A DNA stretch of 64,000 nt from Parelaphostrongylus tenuis (taxonomy: Eukaryota > Nematoda > Chromadorea > Rhabditida > Metastrongylidae): assembly GCA_019055375.1 (NCBI GenBank), contig JAHQIW010003879.1:1-64000 (forward strand), written 5' to 3'. Below, piece after piece: positions 23,331 to 35,222 of this stretch (position 1 is its first letter; the number at the start of each line of letters is the position of its first letter). The notes below the pieces were generated by a model that made no database searches, was not told the DNA's origin, and saw only the letters and a program-made list of their open reading frames with translations. The position numbers were made by a program, and so were the translations under genes.

Positions 23331-23467
23331 ACAAAGAAATAATATAACACTTCCTATTTGACTTACAGAAAAAAATTAGGAATAATTGAAGCATGCCGAG
23401 GTCAATAGATAGTCGGTCTTGGGATGTACAACACGGACAGTACAATGTAATGCGATAAGCGACAGAA

Positions 23468-24960
23468 CTTTTGATAGTTCTACCTTCTTCAGAGCCTAAA
23501 AGATTCACATTGATTGCAAACTTCTAACTAAACACTGCATAGCCAAAGCAGAAAAAAATCTGGAACGAGTATTTGAATCGTAAAGTAACCGGCTTTGATT
23601 GATTCACCGTTTTTTGTTGTTTTATAGCGCATCAAATATGTAGACCAGCCGCACTTAGTCTTACATGTGATTCATATTCGAATTTCGGGTATAAATCCAA
23701 AGCGCTTCAAGAACTTTGCGCTCCGAAGCCTTCTGTTCCTCTGCGATGATATTTTATTCTACATCAAAATCATTCCCCTCATGTGTCTGTGTCCCTGTGC
23801 GTACCTAGTGGGGTATTTGGTATAGCATTACGTTTATGGGCCAGGACATCTTTTATAGGAACACACAGTGGACTGCCCGTTTCGCCAATGTACTCATCGT
23901 CGAACGATTTGCAAGAAATCAAGTGTGTGATTCATACAGTCACTGTCTGTGCCGTCAGAGCAAAGTGTGAACTTTTTTTGCTGTACTTAGGCGATCGTAC
24001 AAGCGATTGCGGACTAGCTGGCGCTCAAGATTATTCAGCGGTATTTTAATCATTGCAACAGACTCATCAAAGTCTGCTTTTTTCAACCAACGTCTTCTAG
24101 TTGTACAAATTATATTTATTTCGTTTGTAAAGGAGGGTAACACAAACGAGACCTTGTTTTCGGTGAAATTTTCGTATGCGAACATGTGATTTTCTCTAAA
24201 CTTATCCTGGTGGACTGAATTTTCGTAGCCATTGGAAATGACTATTTGCCGAGTCATTTCTAGGGAACTCACCCTCTGCTCTTTTCCAGTACACACACAA
24301 GCAGCTGTGCGAGACGTGTTTTTCTGTAAGCGTCTTATTTGTGTGTGAGAATGAGATGAGAGGTGATGATATTCAAATTTTTTTTGTTACTTGGACTTTG
24401 GCAACACTAGTGATGTAGCCGCTGTCGAATAGTTTTACTTGGACGTTAGAAAGGAAGATTAATCTTCATGGGTTTCACACAGGTGGAGCTCATTTACTCT
24501 GACTTCTCGTCCAAAAATTTAGAACATCTGTCCATCACTTCTTGTTTGGAACAGATAATAAAGCAATCATAAACAAATCTTCAATATAATGGCCGAAGAC
24601 TAATCACCGGAGCTTCCACTCTAGACATGAAGGCAATAACAAGAGCTGGTGTCAGTCGCTGACCCATTGCCAACCCTCCTTTTGTGTGCACTGATTTACG
24701 GACCATCTAACGTCTATTGATCCTCGGTGTTGCATGAGGAGCTCGCGAATGGCTTGTGATGCAGAGTCATTCGGCACGTCAGTATGAAAGGCGTTGACGT
24801 CACAGTACTCCGCTACTTACGTGCTGTTATGATGCGCGTTACGTAGACTATCCATGAACACTTAAGCGTTAGTAAAATGGGCTGGAATATGCCTTAACAT
24901 CTGAGATATTATCAGAGCAAGAAATCATCCTGTTATATCCGTATATTCGCCTGCACAGCT
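23468..24960 (-). mobile_element. Penelope-like element relic (RT, GIY-YIG, 3' end)
   Basis: Reading the - strand: AMGQRLTPALVIAFMSRVEA (RT motif near 24,610-24,680), RVSSLEMTRQIVISNGYE, KIPLNNLERQLVRNRLYDRL, a GIY-YIG region around 23,820-24,000 with multiple stops, and WIYTRNSNMNHM near 23,690. A degenerate hammerhead lies at 23,468-23,496 near the 3' end. Part of this 3' region recurs at 57,958-58,390. Confidence 0.75.
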
Positions 24961-25342
24961 TATGATCGGTATAACTTTATATATTGATGGAATGTTATAT
25001 TTGAGATTATCTGCACATATTAACTTATGGGTTTCTATAAGTAAATATAAGACTGGACAAGTTTTTCACATTGGATACTTTAATACTTCACAGCATCACT
25101 CTGGTCATGTGTGCAAGTCGAGAGTAGTGAAGAAAAAGATCTAGGAAATGTTTAGGATTATCCGCTAACACTCGGTGGCTTAAGCATTCCTCTGTGACTT
25201 AAACCTTGCTTGTCATCACCGAGCCAAGGGGTGTAATACCTTCACCCTTCAAAAAAACTTTGGCTCTCTTTCAAAACTCGAAAAGTGGATAATCTCTTTC
25301 ATGCTTATAGATAAACTCGTGGGAAAGCACCTTTTTAATAAG

Positions 25343-25515
25343 TATGCAATGTTGTTGTGGAAAAGTCTGCTTTTAAACTTGATTACAACTCGTTGTATAA
25401 AAGACTTCGCGCCTTTGGATGTCAAGATCCACTTATGCTACTACTGTATTTATTACTTCATTGCAATTCTAGCTTCAAGAATTTTGTCTTGTCAAGGATT
25501 AATCCGGAGAAACTC
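25343..25515 (+). pseudogene. Orphan Dymeclin-like exon
   Basis: An open segment encodes KSAFKLDYNSLYKRL, LLLYLLLHCNSSFKNFVLSR and INPEKLV, ending at a consensus donor (CTC then GTGAGT). This order (SFNxLYExL, LLLYxLLHxNxxxRxxxL, xRTDxExLV) is characteristic of Dymeclin, a Golgi-associated protein. The acceptor could be the AG at 25341-25342. No preceding or following exon was recognised in this window. It may be a displaced fragment or one exon of a gene with very long introns. Assignment is from remembered family features. Confidence 0.5.
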
Positions 25516-25519
25516 GTGA

Positions 25520-26095
25520 GTTCCATTCTTTCTTTCCTCGTTTTTCTACTTCCTTTGGAAGGAGTATATAGAGAAATACTACACTACATGTTTCATGAAA
25601 TGTGGAACTCACAAGTGCATGTTATTTTTGTCACTCACGGGGTCCAGCCATATCGTTGTACGAACTCTGAACTCTGAGGAAGACCTCAATTGCTGGTGCA
25701 ATCCTTAGTACAAATGATGTGCAGTTTGGGCTGCTTGTCCATCCTCATTTCCTTATCGTTTTCCTCAAGGTGTTTTCATAATTTTGCAGAACTAAAAAAA
25801 TCTGGTCTTTGCACTCTTTCTCTATAGTACGGAAATCTGTGTGCAACTGACGTTTGAAATCTACTAAACGGTAATCACCTGACTTGAAGTTTGTTATAGC
25901 ACTACAAAGTTTGGCCTAACTTTTGAGTAGCGCGTAGACCACCTTTATGATGCAGTGGCTTACCATAATCTCATCGTCGTGTCTCGAAGTTGATTTATAT
26001 TGGCGCGCACTTCGACATCAATTCGTTGCTAATTTGATGAATATATTAATTATTCTTATTCTACTTTTTTGGTTGCTCTCAGAACATTTGCGATG
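25520..26095. other. No gene recognised
   Basis: Follows the Dymeclin-like exon. No second exon of that family was found. Confidence 0.35.
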
Positions 26096-26099
26096 AGCA

Positions 26100-26810
26100 A
26101 CTTCAATTGGTGGCTGTTCTTGAAATACCACCGAATACTTTAAGACGCTAACTAGTTCAAACCGCTTATATGACCGTCTTTGTATAATGAAAGATTGTAA
26201 ACATGTCCTAACGGCAAAGACGGTGATTGCATGAGCGTAGGTGCAGTCCACCTAATCTCTTGCAAAGCGTGTAGCGATAAATATATTGGCTAAACGGGTA
26301 GGCCGCTTTATGCCCGCATAGAAGAACACCTAGCTGACGAACGTTTTAATAGACGGAATACCCCGCAAAGGACGCGTAGAGAACAGAAAACACGTCGGAG
26401 TTGATTTTGAGATCGAAGTCACCATCCTTGCGCAGGAACAAAAAAAAATCAGGGCGAAGAACTTTGGAAGCGTTTTGGATTCACACGACCAATCCAACCA
26501 TAAACCGCAGAGAAGGAATGCCTCGTTATCACTCATGAAATGAGTCAGTATATAAGACTGCTGTTTTGATGGGTAAGGTGCATTACGAGTCTATGTGATC
26601 GCCTTTCGGTGATCTCCACTTGAATCATTCAGTGGAACCATATGAAAAGCGGTGAGTATGTTAAGGATGATCTTGTGCTTGTTGTGATCAAAATCTAGGT
26701 CAGGTGATTAATTTTAAAGGAGTAATGGAGGTGTTTGACTGATTGGATTGCCGATAATATGACCTTTCCAGACTCTGAAGAAGGTGAACCGCCGAAACGT
26801 CAGCTGTCAG
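26100..26810 (+). mobile_element. PLE relic: GIY-YIG and 3' hammerhead
   Basis: Frames hold EIPPNTLRR, a YIG-like KYIG segment followed by TGRPLYARIEEHLADER, and a tail similar to other copies (EVTILAQEQKKIRAKNFGS). About 230 bp after the coding end lies an intact-core hammerhead (26,769-26,807). Confidence 0.75.
26769..26807 (+). ncRNA. Hammerhead ribozyme, intact core
   Basis: CTGAAGA, stem II GGTG with CGCC (one G-U pair) and loop AAC, GAAAC, GTC, then AGCTGTC as the 3' stem I arm. Located downstream of a PLE GIY-YIG region, the position expected for a PLE terminal repeat. Confidence 0.75.
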
Positions 26811-26829
26811 TAGAGATTAATGTAACACC

Positions 26830-28880
26830 ACGTGTTTGGCTTAGATAAGAAATCAGAAAAATGATTGCTGCAGAAATACATCGGCCACTACGACAGCTGA
26901 AGAAAGACTCCCTTTGAAAATCACTTGCTGCTAGAGTGTTGAAGTAAATTGAAAATCTTGATAACATGGTCGAATCTTTTCCATAGATAAGTTTTGTGTA
27001 ATTAAATATCAGAAATTTATGATAGATTCCTTTCTACACCTTTGTACCTCTTTTTTGTAAAAAGTGCGACAAAACTTAATATAATCCTAGTAAAAGTTCT
27101 GAGGTTAAGGTATCATATATGTACGTAAAGAACTCACGTAGGGCAATGGTTAGAGGTGCTCTACGTCGCATAGAGAGCCAACTTTTCATACACAGTAAAT
27201 TTAAAGCTATTGACTACAACGCTAACAGTGCAATGATTGTAATGTTGTTTCTGCTGCTAGAAAACAACGTGTTCTTCCGTTCGAGTTTTTTCAACATTCA
27301 ACATCAACACTTTTCCACATTATATGAAAACAATGGCAATTCTTCTTTTCTATTCTCTGAAAATCGCTGGTTACAGAAATTTTTGGAATGATAAGGGAGC
27401 GAGACTGTAACAGCGAAACTGCTTGTAGCTCAGCAATTAAATTAAAAGGCACGGAGAGCTGTCTATTCAGCTACATTTAGCATTAAGAAAAGCTCATAAC
27501 AAGGCCAATGATTCAACAGCGCTAGCTGTGCTTTCAAACTATTTTCTGTGAGCACAAAATCACGTTTTACAATCCTAGTCTGAGAATTTCCGCTAAGTAG
27601 AATTGGAAGAAATTTTCGTACCTTTTCGGTGAAAGTACAATCCACTCATACGGAAAGCTCTATATTACAACTCTTTGTCTGAAGAGCACTGGGTGGAAGG
27701 CTTTACAGAGCATTACGATTAATCCATCGTTTGTTAAACAGTTTTTCTAGGAACTGAACGATGAGTTATTCTAATGTCTAATCCCCAAGCTATCGAATTG
27801 CAGTGCTTGATCGTCATTATTATGAACAGCACCTCAGCTGTTCAACCAGCTGAATTCAAAATTATGCCAGCCTGCGTTCTGCGTTGTATTATTTATACAG
27901 ATACAAGCATATACAAATACAATACTACGTTGTATCATTTATACAAATACATAAATACATTATATGACAAAAAAATTCATACAACGGTGTTCCCCTCAAA
28001 TCGTTTTCTATAAAAAAATTCTCGGACACATGGAGACCTAGGATCAGCAGCAACATTCCGACGGCTATGAAATCAACTTAAATGATTCTGCCAAGATGGC
28101 GCGTCATTAAATTGGAGAGGTTTCATATGACTATTGGAAACTGATGAATATCTACAAGTTCATCTCCGGGCTACTGCAAGTCTAACGTACTGAATAAGTC
28201 GATTTGATCACTTACTATTGAGAGCTTCGAGACAGCGCCTAACATTTTCAAATGATTCTTCTTTGAACATTTGGTGAAACCAGGTAAACCATTGAAGAGT
28301 TTGCGGATGCGAGACCAATGAAATGAGACTTCATTATAATGCGCAAGAATAAATTTCATTTTATCTGCAAATCAGAGAAACTGCGATAAATTAGTAGAGT
28401 TGCATAAGCATCCACCATGATGAAAAACTTGGAACGTTCAAAAACGTGATTAACTGAGCCTCACATTAGTGTCATATCAGGCGCGTCATTTACAGTTTCC
28501 ACTTTCATTTTCTCACCTCGATTCATTGGCTATTTCATAAAAGTGTAGCATTTTTGAGCTCCATATTTGGAGTTGGTGCTTTGAATGCGGCTCTTTTTCC
28601 CAACTCCAGTTCTGATACGGTACCTCGTTTGTTTCTAAAATTGGTAGATTCTTGATGTAATTTCATTTTCTGCCTATCTCTGAACTGTGCAGTGCAGTCA
28701 AATTCTGTAGAAGCTTCTGAATTGGCAACAGTCAGATCCTCTGTCATTATGGGTGTATTATGAGTTAGAAAGCTTATATGATCATCAAAGTTCAACAAAC
28801 GAAACTTCTACTTCTAAAAAATTTGCCTTCAAAAATTTTGGCAACGAAGGTTGCGCCTCGATTTGCCACAAATCTCACCT
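26830..28880. repeat. Upstream flank of copy 4
   Basis: 27,350-27,780 matches parts of the flanks of copies 2 and 6. 27,130-27,175 is a SINE head remnant. 27,890-27,965 is an AT-rich repeat of TACAAATACA-like units. No genes seen. Confidence 0.45.
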
Positions 28881-28944
28881 GAAATTTGCAGTTCTAATTT
28901 CAGCATTTTGTCTGCTGTGAGTGATTCATTATGGAAAGTCATAA

Positions 28945-29060
28945 ATCTGCATACATAGCAGCATCAAAAATGGGAAGGTGGGAACTGAATTAATTCCGCG
29001 CCACTCCAGGAATTGGCGCATTCACGAAAACTTCTTCCTAACTGATTCATTCCATGCATC
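28945..29060 (+). promoter_or_regulatory. Conserved upstream block of copy 4
   Basis: Located about 310-420 bp before the intact copy's ATG. It contains TAGCAGCATCAAAAATGGG, CGCGCCACTCCAGGAATTGG, CGCATTC and TTCCATGCAT, shared with the blocks before copies 2 and 3. Confidence 0.5.
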
Positions 29061-29365
29061 TCCGTTCTCTTTGGAAAATTTGACATGAAATTAACCTTGT
29101 TAATCGATTTCTGTGTGCTTCGCAACAGCAGAGTTGATCAAAAACCTTGTAGAGGGCTTTCATTGAAAAAAGCCTGTTGGTAACCTCTGAAGCTCCGGGA
29201 AAAGTCAAGAAGGTCCCATGCCGAGTCATCTACATTAAGTGCTGAGTGTTGAATCGTTGTTGTCTCGGGTACGATTTGATGGAAGAAATTAGGAGTTTTG
29301 TTTCCAGTTAAGTCTACAATAATTACTTAGATATTCAGAAGACAAAAATAAAAATTCTCGCAAAA

Positions 29366-30848
29366 ATGGCGAAACTTCTCGGAGATCCTTTCATGATTCC
29401 GATGCTAGCTACAATCTCAACAATATTAGGATGTGGAGTATTGCCCTCGGGAGAAGGTAGTGAAAAGAAGATTATTTTTCTACCGGAGATATATTCACTA
29501 TCACCTGCAAGCTTATAGACTCTAATAAGAAAAGGCATATGTAAAGCATTACCAATACCCAAAAACTGTTTCAGTCCGAGCTTTTTTATGGAGGGATTTC
29601 GAGTTCTAATCATGAAAAGTGAAACACAGTTAAAAAAATCATTGATCATGCAGATTTGGTTCCAAAGTATTTGTTTGAAAAACTGCCTAATCTCGTTCCA
29701 GCGCGATCCACGACGTTTAACGTCACCGGTCTCACAACTCTGCCTGTTGCCATGGTTCACTCTAGTGCACCTGATGTCCAAGCCCAGATCCCTGGTATTT
29801 CATTTAGCGAAGGGAGTGCTCAAGCATTTGTACAACGTCTCGTAATGCAGACAGTGAGTTTGCAGCTCTTGGATTTCAAGTTTTTTCTTCTTTTTCGTAT
29901 TTTCTATAGAGCAGCTGGAAGTAAGCTTTAATTTGTTTACAGCTGAAAACATTTCCGACTGAAATGTTTGAGAACGTAAAAAAGTTTTGCCCTTTAGGTC
30001 ATTGACGTTCTCGAACGTCGGGGTCGTAGCGCACTCGTACCTGAGTCTGTAATCTCGGTCATTTTGAGTCAGCTTGAAGTTAGAATCACTTACACACCGT
30101 TGCAGTGCCAGAAATTTACTCGGACTCCAACAATGGATAACGGTAATTCGTCATTATTCAACATTCATTAGGAAGACTGCAAGAAGAAATATTACGCCAT
30201 CATAAAACAGAATCGTTCCAGTTAGTTTTTATAAAAAACAAACAAAATTTGAAAATTTGCTGAAGAATGCCCTGGAATAAAAAAAACAGCTATCATATGG
30301 CAATGGAATTGAAGCTTCACATCTAGGCTATTCTCTGACAGGTTTTTCATGCCTTTTTCCCGAGAGTGAAGCAGTATTCAATGTGTAAGGTGATAAATTA
30401 AGCGATGTTGAAGAATAGGAAAAAAGTGCTTAAAACTGTGATAAGTTGTCAAATTTTCAATTGTAAAATAAGGTGTTTTTCTATGATTTACAGTTTCTTA
30501 TAGAAATGGATACGATCAATAGATGCATTATCATCGACAGCACAGTGACGGGAATTTGCGCTAAAACGATGCAAACGGAAAAATGTATGGATGCAGACAA
30601 ATCGATGATAACGCCTGTTCCCGCTGATCATACGTCAATTTCCGGAACGCTCATGGTTTGCATGGCTTTCTTTTCTATTCAGACTTGTTTTGTGAAGGAA
30701 GGAATCTGTACAGACCACAAATATCATAATGGCGAATTGGTCGCGAATGATGTGGCAAAATGTACTAGACAGAGCACTTCGAATGTTGGCATCGGCTCCG
30801 CTTGGATCGCACTTCCTCTCGGCAAGGGCTCTCGTTGGTGGAAACTGA
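29366..30848 (+). CDS. Secreted nematode family protein, copy 4 (intact, five exons)
   Basis: This is the only fully intact member of the array. Exons are 29366-29456, 29702-29853, 29998-30142, 30504-30655 and 30714-30848, giving 675 coding nt and 224 aa. All four introns (245, 144, 361 and 58 nt) have GT-AG ends, in phases 1, 0, 1, 0. Residues 1-25 look like a signal peptide with hydrophobic core IPMLATISTILGCG. The mature part begins with a conserved FNVTG motif, an N-glycosylation sequon at Asn37. Exons 2-3 carry a predicted helix (AFVQRLVMQT then VIDVLERRGRSAL). Cys118, Cys137, Cys148 and Cys157 are shared with most copies. The last exon encodes MANWSRMMWQ, with a second sequon, NWS. Substitutions between copies avoid second codon positions, which supports this frame. 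An AATAAA lies 70 nt past the stop. I do not recognise a named family. A secreted or surface protein role is inference from the signal peptide and cysteines. Confidence 0.85.
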
Positions 30849-30917
30849 AATTGAACTGTGATGTGCTTGAGACAAATATGTTTATTGAGCCGATATATGT
30901 TGCAGCATTACAGCAGA

Positions 30918-30923
30918 AATAAA
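30918..30923 (+). terminator. Polyadenylation signal of copy 4
   Basis: A canonical AATAAA lies 70 nt past the stop codon of the intact gene, in a position matched by copy 6. Confidence 0.55.
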
Positions 30924-31459
30924 CTTGCAAATCACATGGGTGCTGATTAGTTAGAGTGATGCAGATAATTACACTGAAGTATAAGTTGTGATTAATTTGA
31001 ATTTAACGCCTTCTCTATGAAATGAGTGAGAAACCCGCAAATATAAAATCACAAGAAGAACTTCTCTTTGCTTGAAATTCGAGAAAATGCCCTCATCTGT
31101 GCATCACCAATAGGCATAAAGAAATCAATGGAGAAGAATTACAGAGAGCAAAAATAATTCTGGGTTTAGCAACCACATTAAACAGTTCATTGATTGATAA
31201 TAATATGAAAAAAACGAAGGCCATATAAATCACAATAGAGCAATAACAGCACAATAGATGGACATGTACAATATATAACGCAGCAATGGCAAGTAAAGAC
31301 AACAGTTAAGTCTATACAATCAGGTATAAGGCTCCAGAACTAATAAACTATTAGGAACAAATCCGCCCTCCTGTGAAGGTGTTCACGATATCAGGCGTAA
31401 AAATCAAATGTCGACGATAATTCACTCAGTCATACGAGTACTGTTACGTAACTCATGTC

Positions 31460-31575
31460 TTTGGGGGCCTTGACAGTGTGGTTGAGTTGGCCGTCACGGA
31501 GCGGGATTGATCTCCACCCTCCAACACTCTCCGGCCGCCAACAGCGAGCGCCTTATGGAACGTCATAAAGCTTTT
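31460..31575 (+). mobile_element. SINE-like tRNA(Ser)-type fragment
   Basis: Duplicate of the element at 115-255 within the segmental duplication. It contains GTGTGGTTGAGTTGGCCGTC and ATCTCCACCC. Confidence 0.35.
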
Positions 31576-31634
31576 GCTCAGTCTCTGATAAAGTAAAAGT
31601 AGCCAAAAAGTCATTCCTCAAGCAACTACTATTA

Positions 31635-31830
31635 TTAGGTTGGTGCAAAAGTAAGTGCGGTTTCATGCCGTAGCTCAAACGTGCAATTGCTTCGGTTTTC
31701 GCTGTTCCAAATGGCGGATAACTGTATAACAGTTGATGCTAAATTTTTATGCAATATCTCGTATGGTCTTCCTATTCTAGCTAATATAAGCGAAGTGTTC
31801 TGCATTTCATTTGAGAAAATAAATTCATCA
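31635..31830 (-). mobile_element. Mariner terminal repeat and HTH fragment (duplicate)
   Basis: Duplicate of 447-640. It starts TTAGGTTGGTGCAAAAGTAA, a better-preserved terminal repeat than its partner. Confidence 0.55.
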
Positions 31831-32239
31831 CAATTGGTTTATTATTATTCATGTGAATATTATATTTTGATATAGATAAGGGATCTTAAGTTATAACTTA
31901 AAATTCTTTATTTAGAAATGTGTCTCTGAATTTTAGAAGAGAAACTATCACTTTCTGCTTGATAAAACGTACGGCACTTATTATGAGTGCCAAGGATAAA
32001 ACTTACTAAAAGTTTTTTTTCAAGTTTCATATCTCATGGTAGAGTATGATGCTTAATACATTTATTAATGTTTTTTGCCGGTTTTATTGTTCAGGTGAAG
32101 TGACAATAGTATACAATTTATCGCTTGTTCAAAGACAGTATTGGTTATTGTGAATGCATGAGAATATCTCAGAAGTATACTCCGCCCTTAAGAATATACT
32201 CTGAATAGAATTAGTACCCGCCATTAATTCGACGAAAGC

Positions 32240-32560
32240 GCGCGCTGTTTTAGCAAGACAATACCGAACCTCACATCGCAAACAAGACTGGGAAAAAGTT
32301 TGGAGAATTCGAGGGAGTAAGGGTCTTGCCTCGCCAAGCCTACACTCCATGCTGTTGCGCCGGCCGGTTGTGACCCGAGTTCCTCCATGATGGAGCATTT
32401 CCTGCGCTGGACTTCGGTTCAAAACATCTGACAAATTAAAGAGCATGTTGGAAGCTTTTTGATTCAAAGCTCAAGAAAGGCTGTTTCGAGCAGATCCGGA
32501 AGCTCAAAAATCGTTGTCAGAAAGTCGCAGATACTAATGACCTTTATTTTGAGGAATAAA
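32240..32560 (+). mobile_element. Mariner transposase C-terminal relic (duplicate)
   Basis: Counterpart of 1160-1522 in the right duplicated block, with the same order of QQD-like, AKPTLH-like and terminal segments and additional frameshifts. Confidence 0.6.
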
Positions 32561-32619
32561 CATTGTTGTTTTTAAATAATTTATGCACAACTTCTGAATT
32601 TTCGGCGGATGATTAAGGA

Positions 32620-33548
32620 ACATTTCCAATACTTTCCAGTTGACAAAGGGATAAATGAAAAATCAACCTCATTCGCTTGACAGGAACCTTTTCATTGGAG
32701 CGTTCGAAAGTTGAAATTTCCAGCTACAACCCCATCTACTTTGCCTTTTTTTTCAAAACCCCTTCCTTTCAAAATCCTTTGCCAATACTCATTCGATAGC
32801 AAAGTTTCGAAGGCTCAAAAATATACTTAATTTTTTCAAAAAACTCTCTTGATAACGCCGTAGGAATAAAAAAGGATTTGTGCTCTGAACCTCGCAGGAC
32901 AGAGCTCTTTCTTTGGACTATCAGTAACTATTCAATAGCGTAATCGAATTTCATTCCAACGCTGTGCTTACATTGTGAAACGACCGTTTCTCTGAAACGC
33001 AGCAGTAAAGTAAGTTTGAATTCTCATCTGCGATAAAGGGACAATCTGGCCAATTCAAGTGCAAGTGCATGACGAGGCCACGTGAACTGCTGACTCGATA
33101 CTTCTCTACACGTTCATATGCCCGAAAAATCGATGGTCACTACGTCATCAAACGTAGCTGCCGTAGCCAGCCACGCATACACACGTGAATTGACCACCTT
33201 ATCCCTTGCTCGCAGATGAAAGTCAACTTATTTTACTTGCTGCGTTACAGAGAAACGGTCTTTTCAGGATATGAGGACGACGTTGGAATCAAATTCGATT
33301 GCGCTATTGAATGATCACTAATAATTCCAAAGAAAGAACTCTGTACGGCGAGAAATGTGCGCATCTGAGTCTAAGTTTTGTGCGGAGTTTGCAACGACAT
33401 AAAAGGGTGTTTTGGAAAATCGATGACGTGGGACTGTAGCCTCAACTCTCAGCTTTCAGAATGGATACTAACACTCCTTTGAAAAGTTCCCCTTAAGCGA
33501 ATGAGGTCGGTTTTCATTTGTCCTCTCCTGATCAGAAATAACCCTGGA
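32620..33548. mobile_element. Foldback DNA element (duplicate)
   Basis: Counterpart of 1573-2575 in the duplicated block. The inverted ends are still visible (CAACCTCATTCGCTTGACAG on the left, AAGCGAATGAGGTCGGTTTT on the right). Confidence 0.6.
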
Positions 33549-33639
33549 TTATTTATTTGTTTAAAAGAGCGTTGAAAGCGCTGTTTGCTTATATGTATTT
33601 GTACACAAAATACCTTATATAACGGTTTTTATAGGCCTT

Positions 33640-34060
33640 TAGAATGGCGACATTTGTATACCAAAAGAGCTATTTGCGCGATTCTTTAGTTTTCATGTTT
33701 GATTTGAAGAAAGCTGCCGTCGGCGAAAAAGAAGACTTTTTTGCACAGCATAGTGACGCGAGGACCAAAGTTAGAATTCATTTTAGCAGTCGAAAGCTCA
33801 AACGATCAAGGACCGATCACTTGCATCCAACAAAATCGGCTGCAAAATGGATTAACGGATTATTCACGAGAAAAAATGTTAGGATGTGCATTTGATGGGC
33901 ATTAGAAAGGAGCCTCTCTGCTGAAATTTGGTGAAATCGCACGGGTAATGCAGCACTTTATCAGCAACAGTTGACCAGATCAAATTATGAACTGCAAATA
34001 AAACCACCTAAATGGACCGTAAGATACGACAAAGTGATTCGTGCTGCATGAAGTGCTCGA
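33640..34060 (+). mobile_element. Mariner transposase relic (duplicate)
   Basis: Counterpart of 2690-3100: SYLRDSLVFMFDLKKAAVG, then a KSAAKWINGLFTRKN-like segment and the QQQLTRSNYELQIK region. Broken by stops. Confidence 0.65.
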
Positions 34061-34304
34061 CCTTATGTTGCAAAACTGATCAAAAACGTCATAAATGAGC
34101 TGAGGTGGAGGAATACAATTTCACCTCACTCGCCATACTCCCCCCACTTTGCAGTCTCAAGATTACTACTAAAAATGGCCAAATTCGGACTGAAATTCAA
34201 CAAGTTTAATGAGAGAAATTTACCTACTTTTACCAATTCTACCAACAAACTTTTTATTTGATGGCATTCACAGATTACTGATAAATTGAGAAAATGTTAT
34301 TGCT

Positions 34305-34370
34305 AAGATGGAAGTGGCGCAGTGATTAGAGGTGCCTTGCGTTGCAGACAAGATTGATAATTGCGGATTT
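34305..34370 (+). mobile_element. SINE head fragment (duplicate)
   Basis: GTGGCGCAGTGATTAGAGGT and GATTGATAATTGCGGAT resemble the tRNA-like head of the SINE family. It sits at the same place relative to the Tc1-like relic as 3365-3435. Confidence 0.5.
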
Positions 34371-34652
34371 ACTCTCCAGCAGAACTGTGCTCCAGAGCAT
34401 TCAACCCGCTCAACTATTGCCATTTGTCAAGAGCTGTTTCCAGACCAGGGCAAGGACATTTGGTCGTCAGAGTTGCCGGACTTCAACCCAATGGATTGCT
34501 CAGTGGTCCGTATAGAAGGAAGTCTCTGTACTCGCTGTACTACTGTTATGCGCATCACGGTGGAAACATGTGCGAGCATCGTGGAAAATGTTCGCAAACG
34601 TGTTCATAAATGTATAGTGGCCAAAGGAAGCAATTTTGAGGCTTTGTTATGA
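34365..34652 (+). mobile_element. Tc1-like transposase C-terminal relic (duplicate)
   Basis: One open frame carries FTLQQNCAPEHSTRSTIAIC, LPDFNPMDCSV and CIVAKGSNFEALL to a stop. The second and third catalytic regions of a DDE transposase are recognisable, but the first Asp context is mutated and the N-terminus is missing. Confidence 0.7.
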
Positions 34653-35149
34653 ACTTTTTTTGCTTATTGTTGTAATTGGTGATACAATAAAAGCAAATGT
34701 CCCTTTAGCTGAATGAAATCATTTGTTTATGTAATATTTTCTCATGAATGAAATATCTGAAAATTTGACAAAATTTTTGAAGCACCCTGTACATTGTTTG
34801 AGGCCAAATCTCGAAAAAAAAAACAATCGAAGAGAAAGATATTACATCTCAATCTCTCGCTGCTTTTGATTACTCCAAAAATTTCTGCAGAAGCTGATAT
34901 TTTGACTGCCTATGGGGTCTTCCACCAACAAAGAGATTTTATAGTATCGAATGTGAGAAACCAATGAGAGCACCACAGTTTAACAAAAGCATTATTGTGC
35001 TTCTTCAAAATTTTGCCACGAAAATCATTTCGCAGTAAGAGTTTCCACTTTATTTTCTGTCAATCAGTACCGCTTTTACAGATTTTCTCTGAAAAGTGCA
35101 ATTGTAATTATAACATATTGTCGATTGCGACTGATTCATTTTGGGCAAT

Positions 35150-35222
35150 TCACGATTCTTTGTCATAGCATCGGAAATAAGGTGGGAACTGTAAGGTGCT
35201 TCATTTCAAGGAATGACGCATA
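35150..35222 (+). promoter_or_regulatory. Conserved upstream block of copy 5
   Basis: Matches the copy 1 block (same duplication) and, less well, the others: CATAGCATCGGAAATAAGG, then GGTGCTTCATTTCAAGGAAT. About 270-340 bp before the exon 1 equivalent. Confidence 0.4.

Noticed and set aside
30473..30922. A 149-codon continuous open frame taken as a single-exon gene
   Set aside because: It joins exon 4 of copy 4, the 58-nt intron and the wrong frame of exon 5. Splice sites and cross-copy comparison support the spliced form.
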